From assembly GCA_022448765.1 (NCBI GenBank), contig JAKUTI010000124.1, positions 1-7,584 on the forward strand: 7,584 bases of DNA, written 5' to 3'. Positions 1-7,304 of the stretch are shown here, in pieces. How positions within the stretch are numbered: position 1 is the first letter of the stretch; each line of letters opens with the position of its first letter. The notes under the pieces were generated by a model. It saw nothing but the letters and a program-made list of their open reading frames with translations. It did not search any database and was not told the origin of the DNA. Made by a program: the position numbers and the translations under genes. This stretch comes from Pseudomonadales bacterium. GTDB lineage: Bacteria > Pseudomonadota > Gammaproteobacteria > Pseudomonadales > Azotimanducaceae.

Positions 1-822
1 CATGCGGATCAAGGATTCGTGACATTGTTGTCTGGAGGAGTCGCGCCCAGACGCATTTTGGGTTGGCTACTTTGGGTCCTCATTCCTCTAGCACTAATGG
101 TCGGGGCTTTCAGCACTCAAATAACCCCGGCGGCGCTTAGATTACTTTCTGAGACCTCGTTGAATGAACGCGCGATCGCCGAGTTTGACGCGATTACCCC
201 GGGGACCTTTCGATCCTTCTCAAAGGACGCACGTGTTTCATACGTCGACGAAGTTGACCGTGAAAAGCAAGAATTTTCTGGCATTTTTGTGACTGACATA
301 GGAGGGGATAAAGTCGTCAGTGTCTGGGCGGATAAGGGTGGTTTTCTTGTGGACGAAGAAACCGGAAGTCGATATTTGACACTCGAGAACGGGGTTCGAT
401 ACGAAGGCAACCCGGCTACCCACGAATACCGAGTAATCCGATTCGAGAAACTTACCCAGCGTATTGAGCACGGAAACGACGAACTAACCGTCAGCGATCC
501 ATCGAGACTTCCGACGGGAGAATTGCGATTGACCGCGAATGATGAAGCGGCTGAGTGGCACTGGCGGGTCGCTTTGCCGATATTGACTCTGATTGGGGGA
601 TTGTGTGGCTTTGGAGTCGCTCGAGTCCCGCCGCGCAGTGGGCGTTTTGGTCGCGTCATCCCGGGACTCGGCCTATTTGTTGGGTACTACGTTCTTCTTG
701 TCTTCGGCAGGAGCTTGATCGCCGAGACCGAGTCGCTGCGAATGATCGGGTTATGGCCCTTACACGTTGCGATGGCTGGGGTGGCTTGGGTATTGATTCG
801 CAAAAGTTATCGACCGATATGA
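1..822 (+). CDS. lptF: LptF, LPS export permease subunit (5'-truncated by window edge)
   Basis: LptF pairs with LptG and an LptB dimer in the inner membrane to form the ABC transporter that extracts lipopolysaccharide and feeds it to the LptC-A-D bridge. The reading frame is open from base 1, so 273 C-terminal residues are visible; E. coli LptF is about 366 residues, so roughly 95 N-terminal residues, including the first membrane segments and the LptB coupling helix, lie outside. The in-frame GTG at 19 is internal, not the start. Visible in order (residue 1 = codon at base 1): a membrane helix at about 20-38, a periplasmic beta-jellyroll region with the family-typical LTLENGVRYEG stretch at about 126-136, then three C-terminal helices at about 190-206, 220-235 and 250-266. 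The SGRFGRVIPG link between helices is typical of LptF. The stop TGA at 820-822 overlaps the lptG start by 4 bases. Identity is firm; LptF rather than LptG is chosen from the motifs and from gene order. Confidence 0.93.
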   Translation, partial: HADQGFVTLLSGGVAPRRILGWLLWVLIPLALMVGAFSTQITPAALRLLSETSLNERAIAEFDAITPGTFRSFSKDARVSYVDEVDREKQEFSGIFVTDIGGDKVVSVWADKGGFLVDEETGSRYLTLENGVRYEGNPATHEYRVIRFEKLTQRIEHGNDELTVSDPSRLPTGELRLTANDEAAEWHWRVALPILTLIGGLCGFGVARVPPRSGRFGRVIPGLGLFVGYYVLLVFGRSLIAETESLRMIGLWPLHVAMAGVAWVLIRKSYRPI

Positions 823-1895
823 ACCCACGCCTAGTAGATCGTTATATAGCGACGAGAGTTTTTGTTGCGATTTTAGCCGTCCTTGTCTGCGCGTTATCGT
901 TGACTTTTGTCTTCGCGCTAATTGATGAAGTCGAAGGCATTGATCGCAACTACACGTTTGCTAACGCTACGCTCTACGTTCTATACAACGTGCCGAGTCA
1001 ATTCTGCCAGTCAGCCCCCTTCGTCGTGTTCATCGGTTCGTTGATCGGCCTTGGAACCTTGTCAACACATTCTGAACTGACCGTTATGCGGGCCGCAGGG
1101 ATTTCTCTCGGTCGAATATTTATTCCTGTGGCGGTGCCGTCGGCGCTCATTTTCGGCTTGTCGCTTCTGATGGCGGAATACGCTGTGCCATGGGGTGTTC
1201 AGACGGCTGCTGAAATGAAAATTCAACAACGACAAATGTCAGAAGATATTCAGTTTGCGAACCGCTTTTGGTATCGCGAAGGAAATCGGTTCACCAGCAT
1301 TGAAGGTGTGACACGGAGTGGTGATTTGCTCGGTGTTTCGCAGTGGGAAATTGACGAGAACAATGAAATGCGGGTGGCGCGCCGAGCGCGTAGAGCCAAG
1401 TACGATGTGGATTTAGGTTTATGGCGTCTGAGAAATGTCGGTGAAACGCACTTTGCGGGGGAGGAGACGAGAGTCGAGTCACATGACGAAATTCAATGGG
1501 TCACAGCATTAGACGCTCGGCGAGTTCGAAACGGTTTAGCAGTCGAACCGAGCAAACTAGGTTTTTCTGATCTTACGTTTCAAATCGATTATCGGGAACG
1601 AGAAGGGCTTGACCCACGCCGGTATAAGCTCGCGTACTGGAGCAAATTAATACAACCGCTCGCAATTTTAGGACTTGTCACCGTTGCTTTAGGATTTATC
1701 GTTGGCCCGTTGCGCGAAGTTGGTATGGGGGTACGGTTTTCGGTTGGCGTCGTGGTTGGTGTGGTACTGAAATACTTCCAAGATCTATTGCCCCCAATGA
1801 GTATGGTGTTGGATTTTCCGCCGTGGGTTGCCGTGTTAATCCCCGTCGTTATGGTCTGGGGGGCGGGACTTTATCTGATACGGCGAGCAGCGTAA
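819..1895 (+). CDS. lptG: LptG, LPS export permease subunit
   Basis: LptG is the second transmembrane subunit of the LptB2FG lipopolysaccharide exporter in the inner membrane. The protein is 358 residues, the usual length for the family. The ATG at 819 overlaps the lptF stop as ATGA and gives the typical LptG N-terminus (MNPRLVDRYIATRVF). An upstream in-frame extension exists but would run 88 codons back into lptF, so it is rejected. I see no strong Shine-Dalgarno before the ATG, which fits translational coupling to lptF. Domains: an N-terminal helix at about 12-35, helices at about 66-82 and 99-122, a hydrophilic periplasmic jellyroll at about 125-265, and three C-terminal helices at about 273-297, 303-322 and 334-355. 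The SELTVMRAAGIS segment at 85-96 is the cytoplasmic coupling helix that docks onto LptB. The gene is intact, and the next gene is 105 bases away. Confidence 0.95.
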   Translation: MNPRLVDRYIATRVFVAILAVLVCALSLTFVFALIDEVEGIDRNYTFANATLYVLYNVPSQFCQSAPFVVFIGSLIGLGTLSTHSELTVMRAAGISLGRIFIPVAVPSALIFGLSLLMAEYAVPWGVQTAAEMKIQQRQMSEDIQFANRFWYREGNRFTSIEGVTRSGDLLGVSQWEIDENNEMRVARRARRAKYDVDLGLWRLRNVGETHFAGEETRVESHDEIQWVTALDARRVRNGLAVEPSKLGFSDLTFQIDYREREGLDPRRYKLAYWSKLIQPLAILGLVTVALGFIVGPLREVGMGVRFSVGVVVGVVLKYFQDLLPPMSMVLDFPPWVAVLIPVVMVWGAGLYLIRRAA

Positions 1896-1901
1896 GAACG
1901 A

Positions 1902-1952
1902 GGGTAGGCAATTTTCATGGAGTCTCGTTGGTATGGAAATGCGTTGCTACCC
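1902..1952. repeat. Imperfect inverted repeat between lptG and glcB
   Basis: The arms are GGGTAGGCAA (1902-1911) and TTGCTACCC (1944-1952). They pair over 9 bases with one bulged G, with about 32 bases between them. There is no T-run after the second arm, so it does not look like an intrinsic terminator. It sits in the only sizeable gap before the malate synthase operon and could be an operator or an RNA structure, but chance cannot be excluded. Confidence 0.3.
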
Positions 1953-1997
1953 CAGGTATGTTCCGGGTCCTTTGAGAATCACAGTGGTCGGAACTGA
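1917..1997 (+). CDS. Possible 26-codon upstream ORF before malate synthase (speculative)
   Basis: An ATG at 1917 opens a 26-codon frame that ends with TGA at 1995-1997, three bases before the malate synthase ATG. A weak purine-rich stretch (GGTAGG, 1903-1908) lies 8 bases upstream of its start. The predicted peptide resembles nothing I know. The close spacing would suit translational coupling, since the Shine-Dalgarno region directly before the malate synthase start is weak. A random ORF this short is common, so confidence is low. Confidence 0.18.
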   Translation: MESRWYGNALLPQVCSGSFENHSGRN

Positions 1998-2000
1998 GAG

Positions 2001-4169
2001 ATGGCAGATAGAGTAAACCGCAGCGGCTTGCTGGTAGCAAAAGTACTTGATTCGTTCATCAACGACGAAGCTTTGCTGGGCAGTGATATTGCCCAGGATG
2101 AGTTTTGGTCGGGCGTAGCTTCCATCGTGAGCGATTTGACGCCAAGAAATCGGGCCCTTTTGGAGCGACGTGACGAATTGCAATCGCAGATTGATCGATG
2201 GCATCTCGATCGCAAGGGCCAATCTATCGATACAGATGAGTACAAGAATTTCTTGACAGAAATTGGGTACCTGGTCGACGAGGGTCCAGCGTTTGAGATT
2301 GAGACGACGGGTGTCGATCCGGAAATCGCAACCATTGCGGGACCTCAGTTGGTGGTCCCGGTACTTAACGCGAGGTTTGCGTTGAATGCGGCCAACGCGC
2401 GTTGGGGAAGCCTTTATGACGCTTTCTACGGTACCGACATCATTCCAGAAGGAGTAGGCACAGAGAAGGGCACGACGTATAACCCTGAGCGAGGCGAATT
2501 GGTTGTTGCGCGGGTCGCGGAGGAGCTAGATAAGATCGTACCGCTAGCCAGTGGCAGTCACGCGGATGCCGTCAGCTACTCCACCATACAAACGGGCAGT
2601 CGACGCGAATTGGCGGTTCGTACGGAAGCGGGCACGACGGGGCTACGCAATCCTGATCAGTTTGTGGGATTTCAGGGTAGTGGTGGTGAGGAACCCGACT
2701 GCGTTCTTCTTCGCCACAACGGCCTACATATCGAAATTCATATTGATCGGGGGCATGACGTTGGGGCAGTCCATGCCGCCGGCGTTAAAGACGTTGTCTT
2801 GGAATCGGCGATCACCACCATTCAGGATTGCGAAGATTCTGTGTCGGCCGTGGACGCTGACGACAAGACCGACGTTTACCGTAATTGGTTGGGGCTGATG
2901 AACGCGAGCCTGGAAGTAATGCGACGAGTTCTCGAGAGTGATCGTGCGTACACGAGCGCTGAGGGGGCGAGCCTCACGTTACCTGGTCGCAGCCTTATGT
3001 TGGTTCGCAATGTCGGCCACCTCATGACGACGGACGCCGTGTTACTTGAAAATGGCGATGAGATTTTTGAAGGTATTCTGGACGCCGTGGTGACTAGCCT
3101 CTGTGCCGTCCACGACACTCGCCGTGTTGAGGGTCAGATACGCAATTCAAGGCTCGGTAGCATCTACATCGTCAAGCCGAAGATGCATGGGCCGGAGGAA
3201 ACCGCATTTACTTGCGAACTTTTTGATCGGGTAGAGGACGTCCTTGGGCTTGAGCGAAATACCCTGAAAGTAGGTGTGATGGACGAGGAGCGGCGGACGA
3301 GCCTGAATTTACGCGAGTGTGTGAGGGCGGCCCGTGAGCGGATCGTCTTCATTAATACAGGGTTTCTTGATCGCACTGGAGACGAGATTCACACCAGCAT
3401 GCAGGCCGGCGTGATGGTGCGAAAAGAGCCCATGAAACAAGAAACTTGGATTCTCGCGTACGAAGACGCCAACGTTGATGCGGGCCTCGCCACGGGTTTC
3501 CCAGGGCGGGCACAGATAGGTAAAGGCATGTGGCCAAAGCCCGACGAAATGAAAGAGATGCTTGACGCAAAAATTGGACATCCGACTGCAGGTGCGAACT
3601 GCGCGTGGGTACCTTCGCCAACCGCAGCGACGTTACACGCACTGCATTACCACGAGACAAGCGTGGCGTCGCGTCAGGAAGAGCTACAACATCGCGAGCG
3701 AGCGAGTATCGACGACATTCTGACGATCCCGTTGGGGGCGGGAGAGAATCTATCAGCGGACGAAGTCCAAGCTGAGCTCGATAACAACACGCAAGGGATC
3801 TTGGGTTATGTCGTTCGATGGGTTGATCAAGGCGTGGGCTGTTCGAAGGTTCCAGACATCAACAACGTGGGTCTCATGGAAGATCGTGCGACTTGTCGTA
3901 TATCGAGCCAACACATCACCAATTGGTTACACCATGGGATCGTGTCTAAAGATCAGGTGTTGGAGACCATGGAAAGAATGGCTTCGGTTGTCGACGGACA
4001 AAATGCGGACGACGAAGCGTATCGGGACATGGCACCCAACTTCGACGACAGCATCGCCTTCCAGGCCGCATGCGATTTAGTGTTCGAAGGATTGGTGCAA
4101 CCAAACGGTTACACCGAACCCATTCTTCACGCGCGCCGGCGCGCGGCCAAGGCAAGGTACGGCTCTTAG
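2001..4169 (+). CDS. glcB: Malate synthase G
   Basis: This cytoplasmic, Mg2+-dependent enzyme condenses glyoxylate with acetyl-CoA and water to give malate and CoA. It is the monomeric G form, used in the glyoxylate shunt or in assimilation of glycolate and glyoxylate. The 722-residue length matches the usual 720-730. By motif comparison with E. coli MSG, the catalytic residues are present: Arg336 in MLVRNVGH (E. coli R338), the Mg2+ ligands Glu429 in MDEERRT (E427) and Asp457 in NTGFLDRTGDE (D455), and the general base Asp628 in LMEDRAT (D631). The KMHGPEE segment (394-400), WVPSPTAATLHALHYH (536-551) and the C-terminal QPNGYTEPILHA (700-711) are further family signatures. Cys614 in GCSKVPD is also kept. 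The ATG at 2001 gives the normal N-terminus; the sequence before it (GAACTGAGAG) is only a weak ribosome site. The gene is intact and starts a four-gene co-directional run. No isocitrate lyase gene is in the window, so the source of glyoxylate is open. Confidence 0.97.
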   Translation: MADRVNRSGLLVAKVLDSFINDEALLGSDIAQDEFWSGVASIVSDLTPRNRALLERRDELQSQIDRWHLDRKGQSIDTDEYKNFLTEIGYLVDEGPAFEIETTGVDPEIATIAGPQLVVPVLNARFALNAANARWGSLYDAFYGTDIIPEGVGTEKGTTYNPERGELVVARVAEELDKIVPLASGSHADAVSYSTIQTGSRRELAVRTEAGTTGLRNPDQFVGFQGSGGEEPDCVLLRHNGLHIEIHIDRGHDVGAVHAAGVKDVVLESAITTIQDCEDSVSAVDADDKTDVYRNWLGLMNASLEVMRRVLESDRAYTSAEGASLTLPGRSLMLVRNVGHLMTTDAVLLENGDEIFEGILDAVVTSLCAVHDTRRVEGQIRNSRLGSIYIVKPKMHGPEETAFTCELFDRVEDVLGLERNTLKVGVMDEERRTSLNLRECVRAARERIVFINTGFLDRTGDEIHTSMQAGVMVRKEPMKQETWILAYEDANVDAGLATGFPGRAQIGKGMWPKPDEMKEMLDAKIGHPTAGANCAWVPSPTAATLHALHYHETSVASRQEELQHRERASIDDILTIPLGAGENLSADEVQAELDNNTQGILGYVVRWVDQGVGCSKVPDINNVGLMEDRATCRISSQHITNWLHHGIVSKDQVLETMERMASVVDGQNADDEAYRDMAPNFDDSIAFQAACDLVFEGLVQPNGYTEPILHARRRAAKARYGS

Positions 4170-4188
4170 ATCCTACATAACGGTTTTC

Positions 4189-4192
4189 AGGA
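4189..4192 (+). promoter_or_regulatory. Shine-Dalgarno for the Eis-like gene
   Basis: AGGA lies 10 bases before the ATG at 4203, within the 33-base gap after malate synthase. It supports this start. I see no promoter in the gap, so the gene probably shares the upstream transcript. Confidence 0.5.
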
Positions 4193-4202
4193 CGGTTGCT
4201 TA

Positions 4203-5441
4203 ATGGAGCTCGCCACATTCGATCGTGATCGTGACCTGGACGCAGTCAAGCGCGTTTGGAAGGAGGTGGGCTGGGTTCGCGGGGAAGCGGGCAGGGTCGC
4301 CGACTTCCTCGACGGTTCGGATTGCATGGTGGCACGCCTTGATGGAGAGGCAGAGTGCTTGGTGGCTTGCGCCAACGGCTCGATCAGATACGAAGAATTT
4401 CCGGACACCGCGACCGATCTTTCGATGTGCGCCGTGACGGCCGTTACGACAAGCCATGTAGCCCGGCGTCTCGGTGCTGCGAGACGGCTAACGGCCCTAT
4501 CGCTGGCAGAGCAAGCGCAGTCGGGAGCGGAAGTCGCAAGGCTCGGTATGTTTGAACAGGGGTTTTACGACACCGTTGGATTCGGCACCGGGAATTACGT
4601 CAATCGATTCATGTTTGACCCGTCGCAGTTAAAGGTGACTCACCGTTTCAGGGTCCCGAAAAGGCTCACGAAAGACGATTGGCGTGTGATGCGAAACGCC
4701 ATGATCGCTCGTAAACGTGGCCATGGATCGTGTGTCGTTTTGCCGGAAGGTTTTTCCAAGGGCGAAATGCAGAACCTGGAGAATCCATTTGGTCTTGGTT
4801 ATTTCGATGGATCGGGCGGAGAGTTGACCCATTTCATTTGGGGTGAAGCCGAAGACGAAAACGGGCCTTACGGCATCGAGTGGATCGCGTATCAGACCAC
4901 CGACCAATTGTTCGAATTGCTTGCGTTGATTCGGTCGCTAGGAGACCAGGTGTATTCAGTGCACATGCAAGAACCTGCGGAACTTCAGTTCCAGGATTTG
5001 ATCGACAAGCCATTTCGAAACGAGAGGAGTCGAAGGAGCTCGAAGTTTGAAACGTACCAATCGGTGTTTGCAACCGAGCAGCTTCGGATTCTCAATCTCC
5101 AGTCTTGTCTTGAGAAAACACGATTGCAGATTGAAGACGTACGATTCAATTTGGTTCTTGACGACCCTGTTCGCGAGTTCGTCGTTGACGATCACAATTG
5201 GCAGGGTATTTCGGGTGATTACGTTGTGACGTTGGGCGAGAATTCTTTTGCGGAATCAGGAAACAGTCCTAACCTCCCCACACTTAGTGCGTCGGTTGGT
5301 GCGTTCAGTCGTATGTGGTTCGGCGTTCGAGACGCATCGAGTCTAGCGCTGACCGATACACTCGACGGTCCCATGGATTTGCTTAAGGATCTTGATCGTG
5401 GCATTCGACTACCGACCGCGAACAGTGGCTGGGAGTTCTAG
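4203..5441 (+). CDS. Eis-like GNAT N-acetyltransferase with C-terminal SCP2-like domain
   Basis: This is a predicted cytoplasmic acetyl-CoA-dependent acyltransferase of 412 residues, close to mycobacterial Eis (about 400). The architecture resembles Eis: an N-terminal GNAT domain (about 1-140) with the acyl-CoA loop RRLGAA at 88-93 (R-x-x-G-x-A), followed by MFEQGFYDTVGFG (116-128), which matches the Eis E-x-x-x-Y-x-x-x-G-[FY]-G segment; a middle, second GNAT-like domain (about 145-285); and an SCP2-like C-terminal domain (about 290-412) containing a SASVGAFSRMWFG stretch like the Eis L-x-x-L-x-x-L-x-x-G region. In M. tuberculosis Eis, Tyr126 and the C-terminal carboxylate of the last residue, Phe402, take part in catalysis; here Tyr122 occupies the equivalent spot and the protein ends in ...SGWEF with Phe412 last. 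Substrate is unknown; Eis relatives acetylate amines, including aminoglycosides and protein lysines, but that cannot be carried over. The gene lies 33 bases after malate synthase and 9 before the methyltransferase. Assignment rests on recalled motifs, not an alignment. Confidence 0.75.
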   Translation: MELATFDRDRDLDAVKRVWKEVGWVRGEAGRVADFLDGSDCMVARLDGEAECLVACANGSIRYEEFPDTATDLSMCAVTAVTTSHVARRLGAARRLTALSLAEQAQSGAEVARLGMFEQGFYDTVGFGTGNYVNRFMFDPSQLKVTHRFRVPKRLTKDDWRVMRNAMIARKRGHGSCVVLPEGFSKGEMQNLENPFGLGYFDGSGGELTHFIWGEAEDENGPYGIEWIAYQTTDQLFELLALIRSLGDQVYSVHMQEPAELQFQDLIDKPFRNERSRRSSKFETYQSVFATEQLRILNLQSCLEKTRLQIEDVRFNLVLDDPVREFVVDDHNWQGISGDYVVTLGENSFAESGNSPNLPTLSASVGAFSRMWFGVRDASSLALTDTLDGPMDLLKDLDRGIRLPTANSGWEF

Positions 5442-5443
5442 GA
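5440..5443 (+). promoter_or_regulatory. Shine-Dalgarno overlapping the upstream stop codon
   Basis: AGGA at 5440-5443 shares bases with the TAG stop (5439-5441) of the Eis-like gene and sits 7 bases before the ATG at 5451. This fixes the start of the methyltransferase and points to translational coupling. Confidence 0.6.
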
Positions 5444-5450
5444 TTGATCG

Positions 5451-6335
5451 ATGATTACTATTCTTGATGGAGGCATGGGGGCAGAGCTGATTAGACGAGG
5501 AGCGGCAGCGAGCGGCGGCTTGTGGTCTGCACAAGCGTTGCTCGATGCCCCCGAGGCTGTGGTTGAGACCCACCTGGACTTCATACGTGCTGGTGCCCGA
5601 GTAATCACTACCAACAGTTATTCCAGCATCCCCAGTTATCTTGCGAAGGGAGGTATAGAGGATCGGTATGAAGAACTCACGGCACTTGCCGGACAACTCG
5701 CTCTTCGAGCGGCGGGTGAGACAAAGGAAAATGTGCGAGTCGCGGGTTCGCTGCCGCCGTTGTCTGAGAGCTATCGCCCGGATTTAGTTCCCGACGATCA
5801 CCAGGCTCGATCGATCTACGAGGCGATGGCGATAGCGCTAGAGCCATATGCAGACCTGTTTATCTGCGAAACGATGTCCTCGATTCGCGAGTCAATAAAT
5901 GCCTGTGAAGCGGCGAAAAAGGCGGCGCTTTCCCGAAAGATCCCGGTCTACGTTTCCTGGACGCTCAGCGAAAAACCCGGGGCGGGTCTAAGAAGTGGGG
6001 AAACCATGAGAATGGCGTTTGAGGAATTGGCTACCCTAGGTATTGATGGTTTCTTGTTCAATTGCACCGCGCCTGAGGCGATCGAAGCCGCACTTAAAGA
6101 GCTCCGTGGCTGGACCGACAAACCGATCGGTGGTTACCCAAACCGAGTTTCGGAGGTGCCTGAGGGTTGGACTCTGGACAATGAGTTAGAAACTGAACGG
6201 CGCGTCGACCTCACGCCATCGGTATTCGTTGAATTTGCGAAGCGTTGTGTTGAGAACGGGGCGACAATGTTCGGAGGCTGTTGTGGAGTGGGGCCCGAAT
6301 ACATCGCCGCCTTGGCGGAAGCCTTTCCGGAATAG
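5451..6335 (+). CDS. Homocysteine S-methyltransferase family protein (BHMT/MmuM type)
   Basis: This is a predicted cytoplasmic zinc methyltransferase that moves a methyl group from a donor such as S-methylmethionine or betaine to homocysteine, giving methionine. The 294 residues form a single TIM-barrel domain of normal length. Visible family marks: DGGMGAEL at 6-13 with Asp6, TNSY at 54-57, Glu140 in ICET (the position that binds homocysteine in BHMT), and the three zinc cysteines, Cys205 in FNC and Cys277-Cys278 in GGCCG. All catalytic positions are present, so the enzyme should be active. The ATG at 5451 has a well-placed AGGA and begins directly with the first barrel strand. The methyl donor cannot be read from the sequence, so mmuM or bhmt is not assigned. 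It lies between the Eis-like gene (9-base gap) and the SDR gene (6-base gap), which indicates an operon. It lacks the cobalamin and folate domains of MetH. Confidence 0.9.
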   Translation: MITILDGGMGAELIRRGAAASGGLWSAQALLDAPEAVVETHLDFIRAGARVITTNSYSSIPSYLAKGGIEDRYEELTALAGQLALRAAGETKENVRVAGSLPPLSESYRPDLVPDDHQARSIYEAMAIALEPYADLFICETMSSIRESINACEAAKKAALSRKIPVYVSWTLSEKPGAGLRSGETMRMAFEELATLGIDGFLFNCTAPEAIEAALKELRGWTDKPIGGYPNRVSEVPEGWTLDNELETERRVDLTPSVFVEFAKRCVENGATMFGGCCGVGPEYIAALAEAFPE

Positions 6336-6341
6336 TCTGCA

Positions 6342-7106
6342 ATGGAACTCGAACTCGCTGGTCGGCGCGCACTGATCACCGGTGCTTCCCGCGGCATTGG
6401 GGCCGCGATCTCGGTTTGTCTTGCAAGCGAAGGTTGCGACGTCACGTTAGTTGCCCGAACAAGTCAGGATTTGCAGGTGGTTGCGACCAAGATATCTGAC
6501 GGGTCGAATGTTTTGGTCTCCACCGTTGTGGCCGATCTTTCCGTCGGTGAAAACATCGACCGCGTGTTGGCCGAGGCGGGGCAAGTCGACATCTTGGTCA
6601 ACAACGCCGGCGCGATTCCCGCTGGATCGATCGAGGATGTAGATGAATCTTTGTGGAGAGAAGCCTGGGATCTCAAAGTGTTCGGTTACATCAATCTGAT
6701 GCGTCGGGTTTTCAAGGGAATGGACAAACAAGGTGGCGGAGTCATCATCAACGTGATTGGTGTGGCCGGCGAGCGCCCAAATAGTCACTACGTTGCGGGC
6801 GGTGCCGGTAATGCCGCGTTGATGGCGGTGACCCGCGCCTTGGGAGCAAGAAGTATTGAAAACGGCGTTCGTGTCGTCGGTGTGAACCCAGGCCTCATTG
6901 CAACGGATCGTATGGTGACCTTACTAAGGTCGCAGGCGGAAAACCGATTCGGAGATGCGGACCGCTGGACTGAATTAATCGATCCACGGTTGCCTCCTGG
7001 AAAACCGGAGCATATCGCGGATATCGTGGCGTTTTTGGCCTCGGACCGATCGTCTAATACCAGTGGGACCATCGTTACTGTCGATGGAGGGTCTTCCGCG
7101 CGCTAG
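6342..7106 (+). CDS. Atypical short-chain dehydrogenase/reductase (SDR) family protein
   Basis: This is a 254-residue classical-size SDR with a Rossmann fold. The cofactor loop TGASRGIG is at 13-20, the NNAG stabilising motif at 87-90, and the C-terminal VTVDGG at 245-250. Arg39 after the second strand (VART) hints at NADP(H) rather than NAD(H). The active site is unusual: Tyr150 is present, but the Lys four residues later is Gly154 (HYVAGG), the Ser position is Gly140 (NVIGVAG) and the Asn position is Lys112 (WDLKVFG). The tetrad N-S-Y-K is therefore K-G-Y-G by motif alignment. The surrounding sequence is well conserved in SDR style and the frame is intact, so this looks like a divergent subfamily rather than a decaying gene. 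The reaction and substrate are unknown. The ATG at 6342 is 6 bases after the methyltransferase stop, with GGAA at 6329-6332 as a weak ribosome site; it is the last gene of the run. Confidence 0.9.
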   Translation: MELELAGRRALITGASRGIGAAISVCLASEGCDVTLVARTSQDLQVVATKISDGSNVLVSTVVADLSVGENIDRVLAEAGQVDILVNNAGAIPAGSIEDVDESLWREAWDLKVFGYINLMRRVFKGMDKQGGGVIINVIGVAGERPNSHYVAGGAGNAALMAVTRALGARSIENGVRVVGVNPGLIATDRMVTLLRSQAENRFGDADRWTELIDPRLPPGKPEHIADIVAFLASDRSSNTSGTIVTVDGGSSAR

Positions 7107-7118
7107 GCCGTTCCTCTC

Positions 7119-7139
7119 CACCCGTCTTTCGACTGGGTG
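7119..7139 (+). terminator. Hairpin after the SDR gene, possible terminator
   Basis: CACCCGTC pairs with GACTGGGTG around a TTTC loop, with one bulged T, giving about 8 base pairs. It starts 12 bases after the SDR stop. No clear T-run follows, so it is a weak intrinsic terminator at best, but its position between the operon and a separately promoted tRNA gene suits that role. Confidence 0.45.
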
Positions 7140-7170
7140 CACTCGTTTGGCCAAGTACGTTAGATGCGAG

Positions 7171-7198
7171 TTGACTACGTTACGGGTTCCGGAATAAT
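7171..7198 (+). promoter_or_regulatory. Sigma70-type promoter for tRNA-Leu
   Basis: TTGACT (-35, 7171-7176) and AATAAT (-10, 7193-7198) are separated by 16 bases, each with five of six consensus matches. The GC-rich CCGAGC just after the -10 resembles the discriminator of stringently controlled stable-RNA promoters. Transcription would start near 7205, leaving a short 5' leader before the tRNA at 7214. Confidence 0.65.
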
Positions 7199-7213
7199 CC
7201 GAGCTCTTCTATC

Positions 7214-7300
7214 GCCTGGGTGGCGAAATTGGTAGACGCGCCAGACTCAAAATCTGGTATGGGCAACCATGTGTGGGTTCGAGTCCCACCCCAGGCACCA
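7214..7300 (+). tRNA. tRNA-Leu (anticodon CAA)
   Basis: This is an 87-base class II tRNA. The acceptor arm GCCTGGG (7214-7220) pairs with CCCAGGC, followed by the discriminator A and an encoded CCA ending at 7300. The anticodon stem CCAGA/TCTGG closes a seven-base loop with CAA at 7248-7250, which reads UUG. A long variable arm (ATGG-GCAA-CCAT) and the T arm GTGGG-TTCGAGT-CCCAC follow. The D arm carries GGTAGA. A class II structure with this anticodon identifies leucine. Confidence 0.97.
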
Positions 7301-7304
7301 TAAA

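Noticed and set aside
117..659. 180-codon minus-strand ORF opposite lptF
   Set aside because: Its product is rich in Ser, Arg and Pro with no family likeness; it is the antisense shadow of a clear lptF frame.
555..818. 88-codon N-terminal extension of the LptG frame
   Set aside because: It lies wholly within lptF, has no membrane-protein character, and the ATG at 819 gives the typical LptG N-terminus and length.
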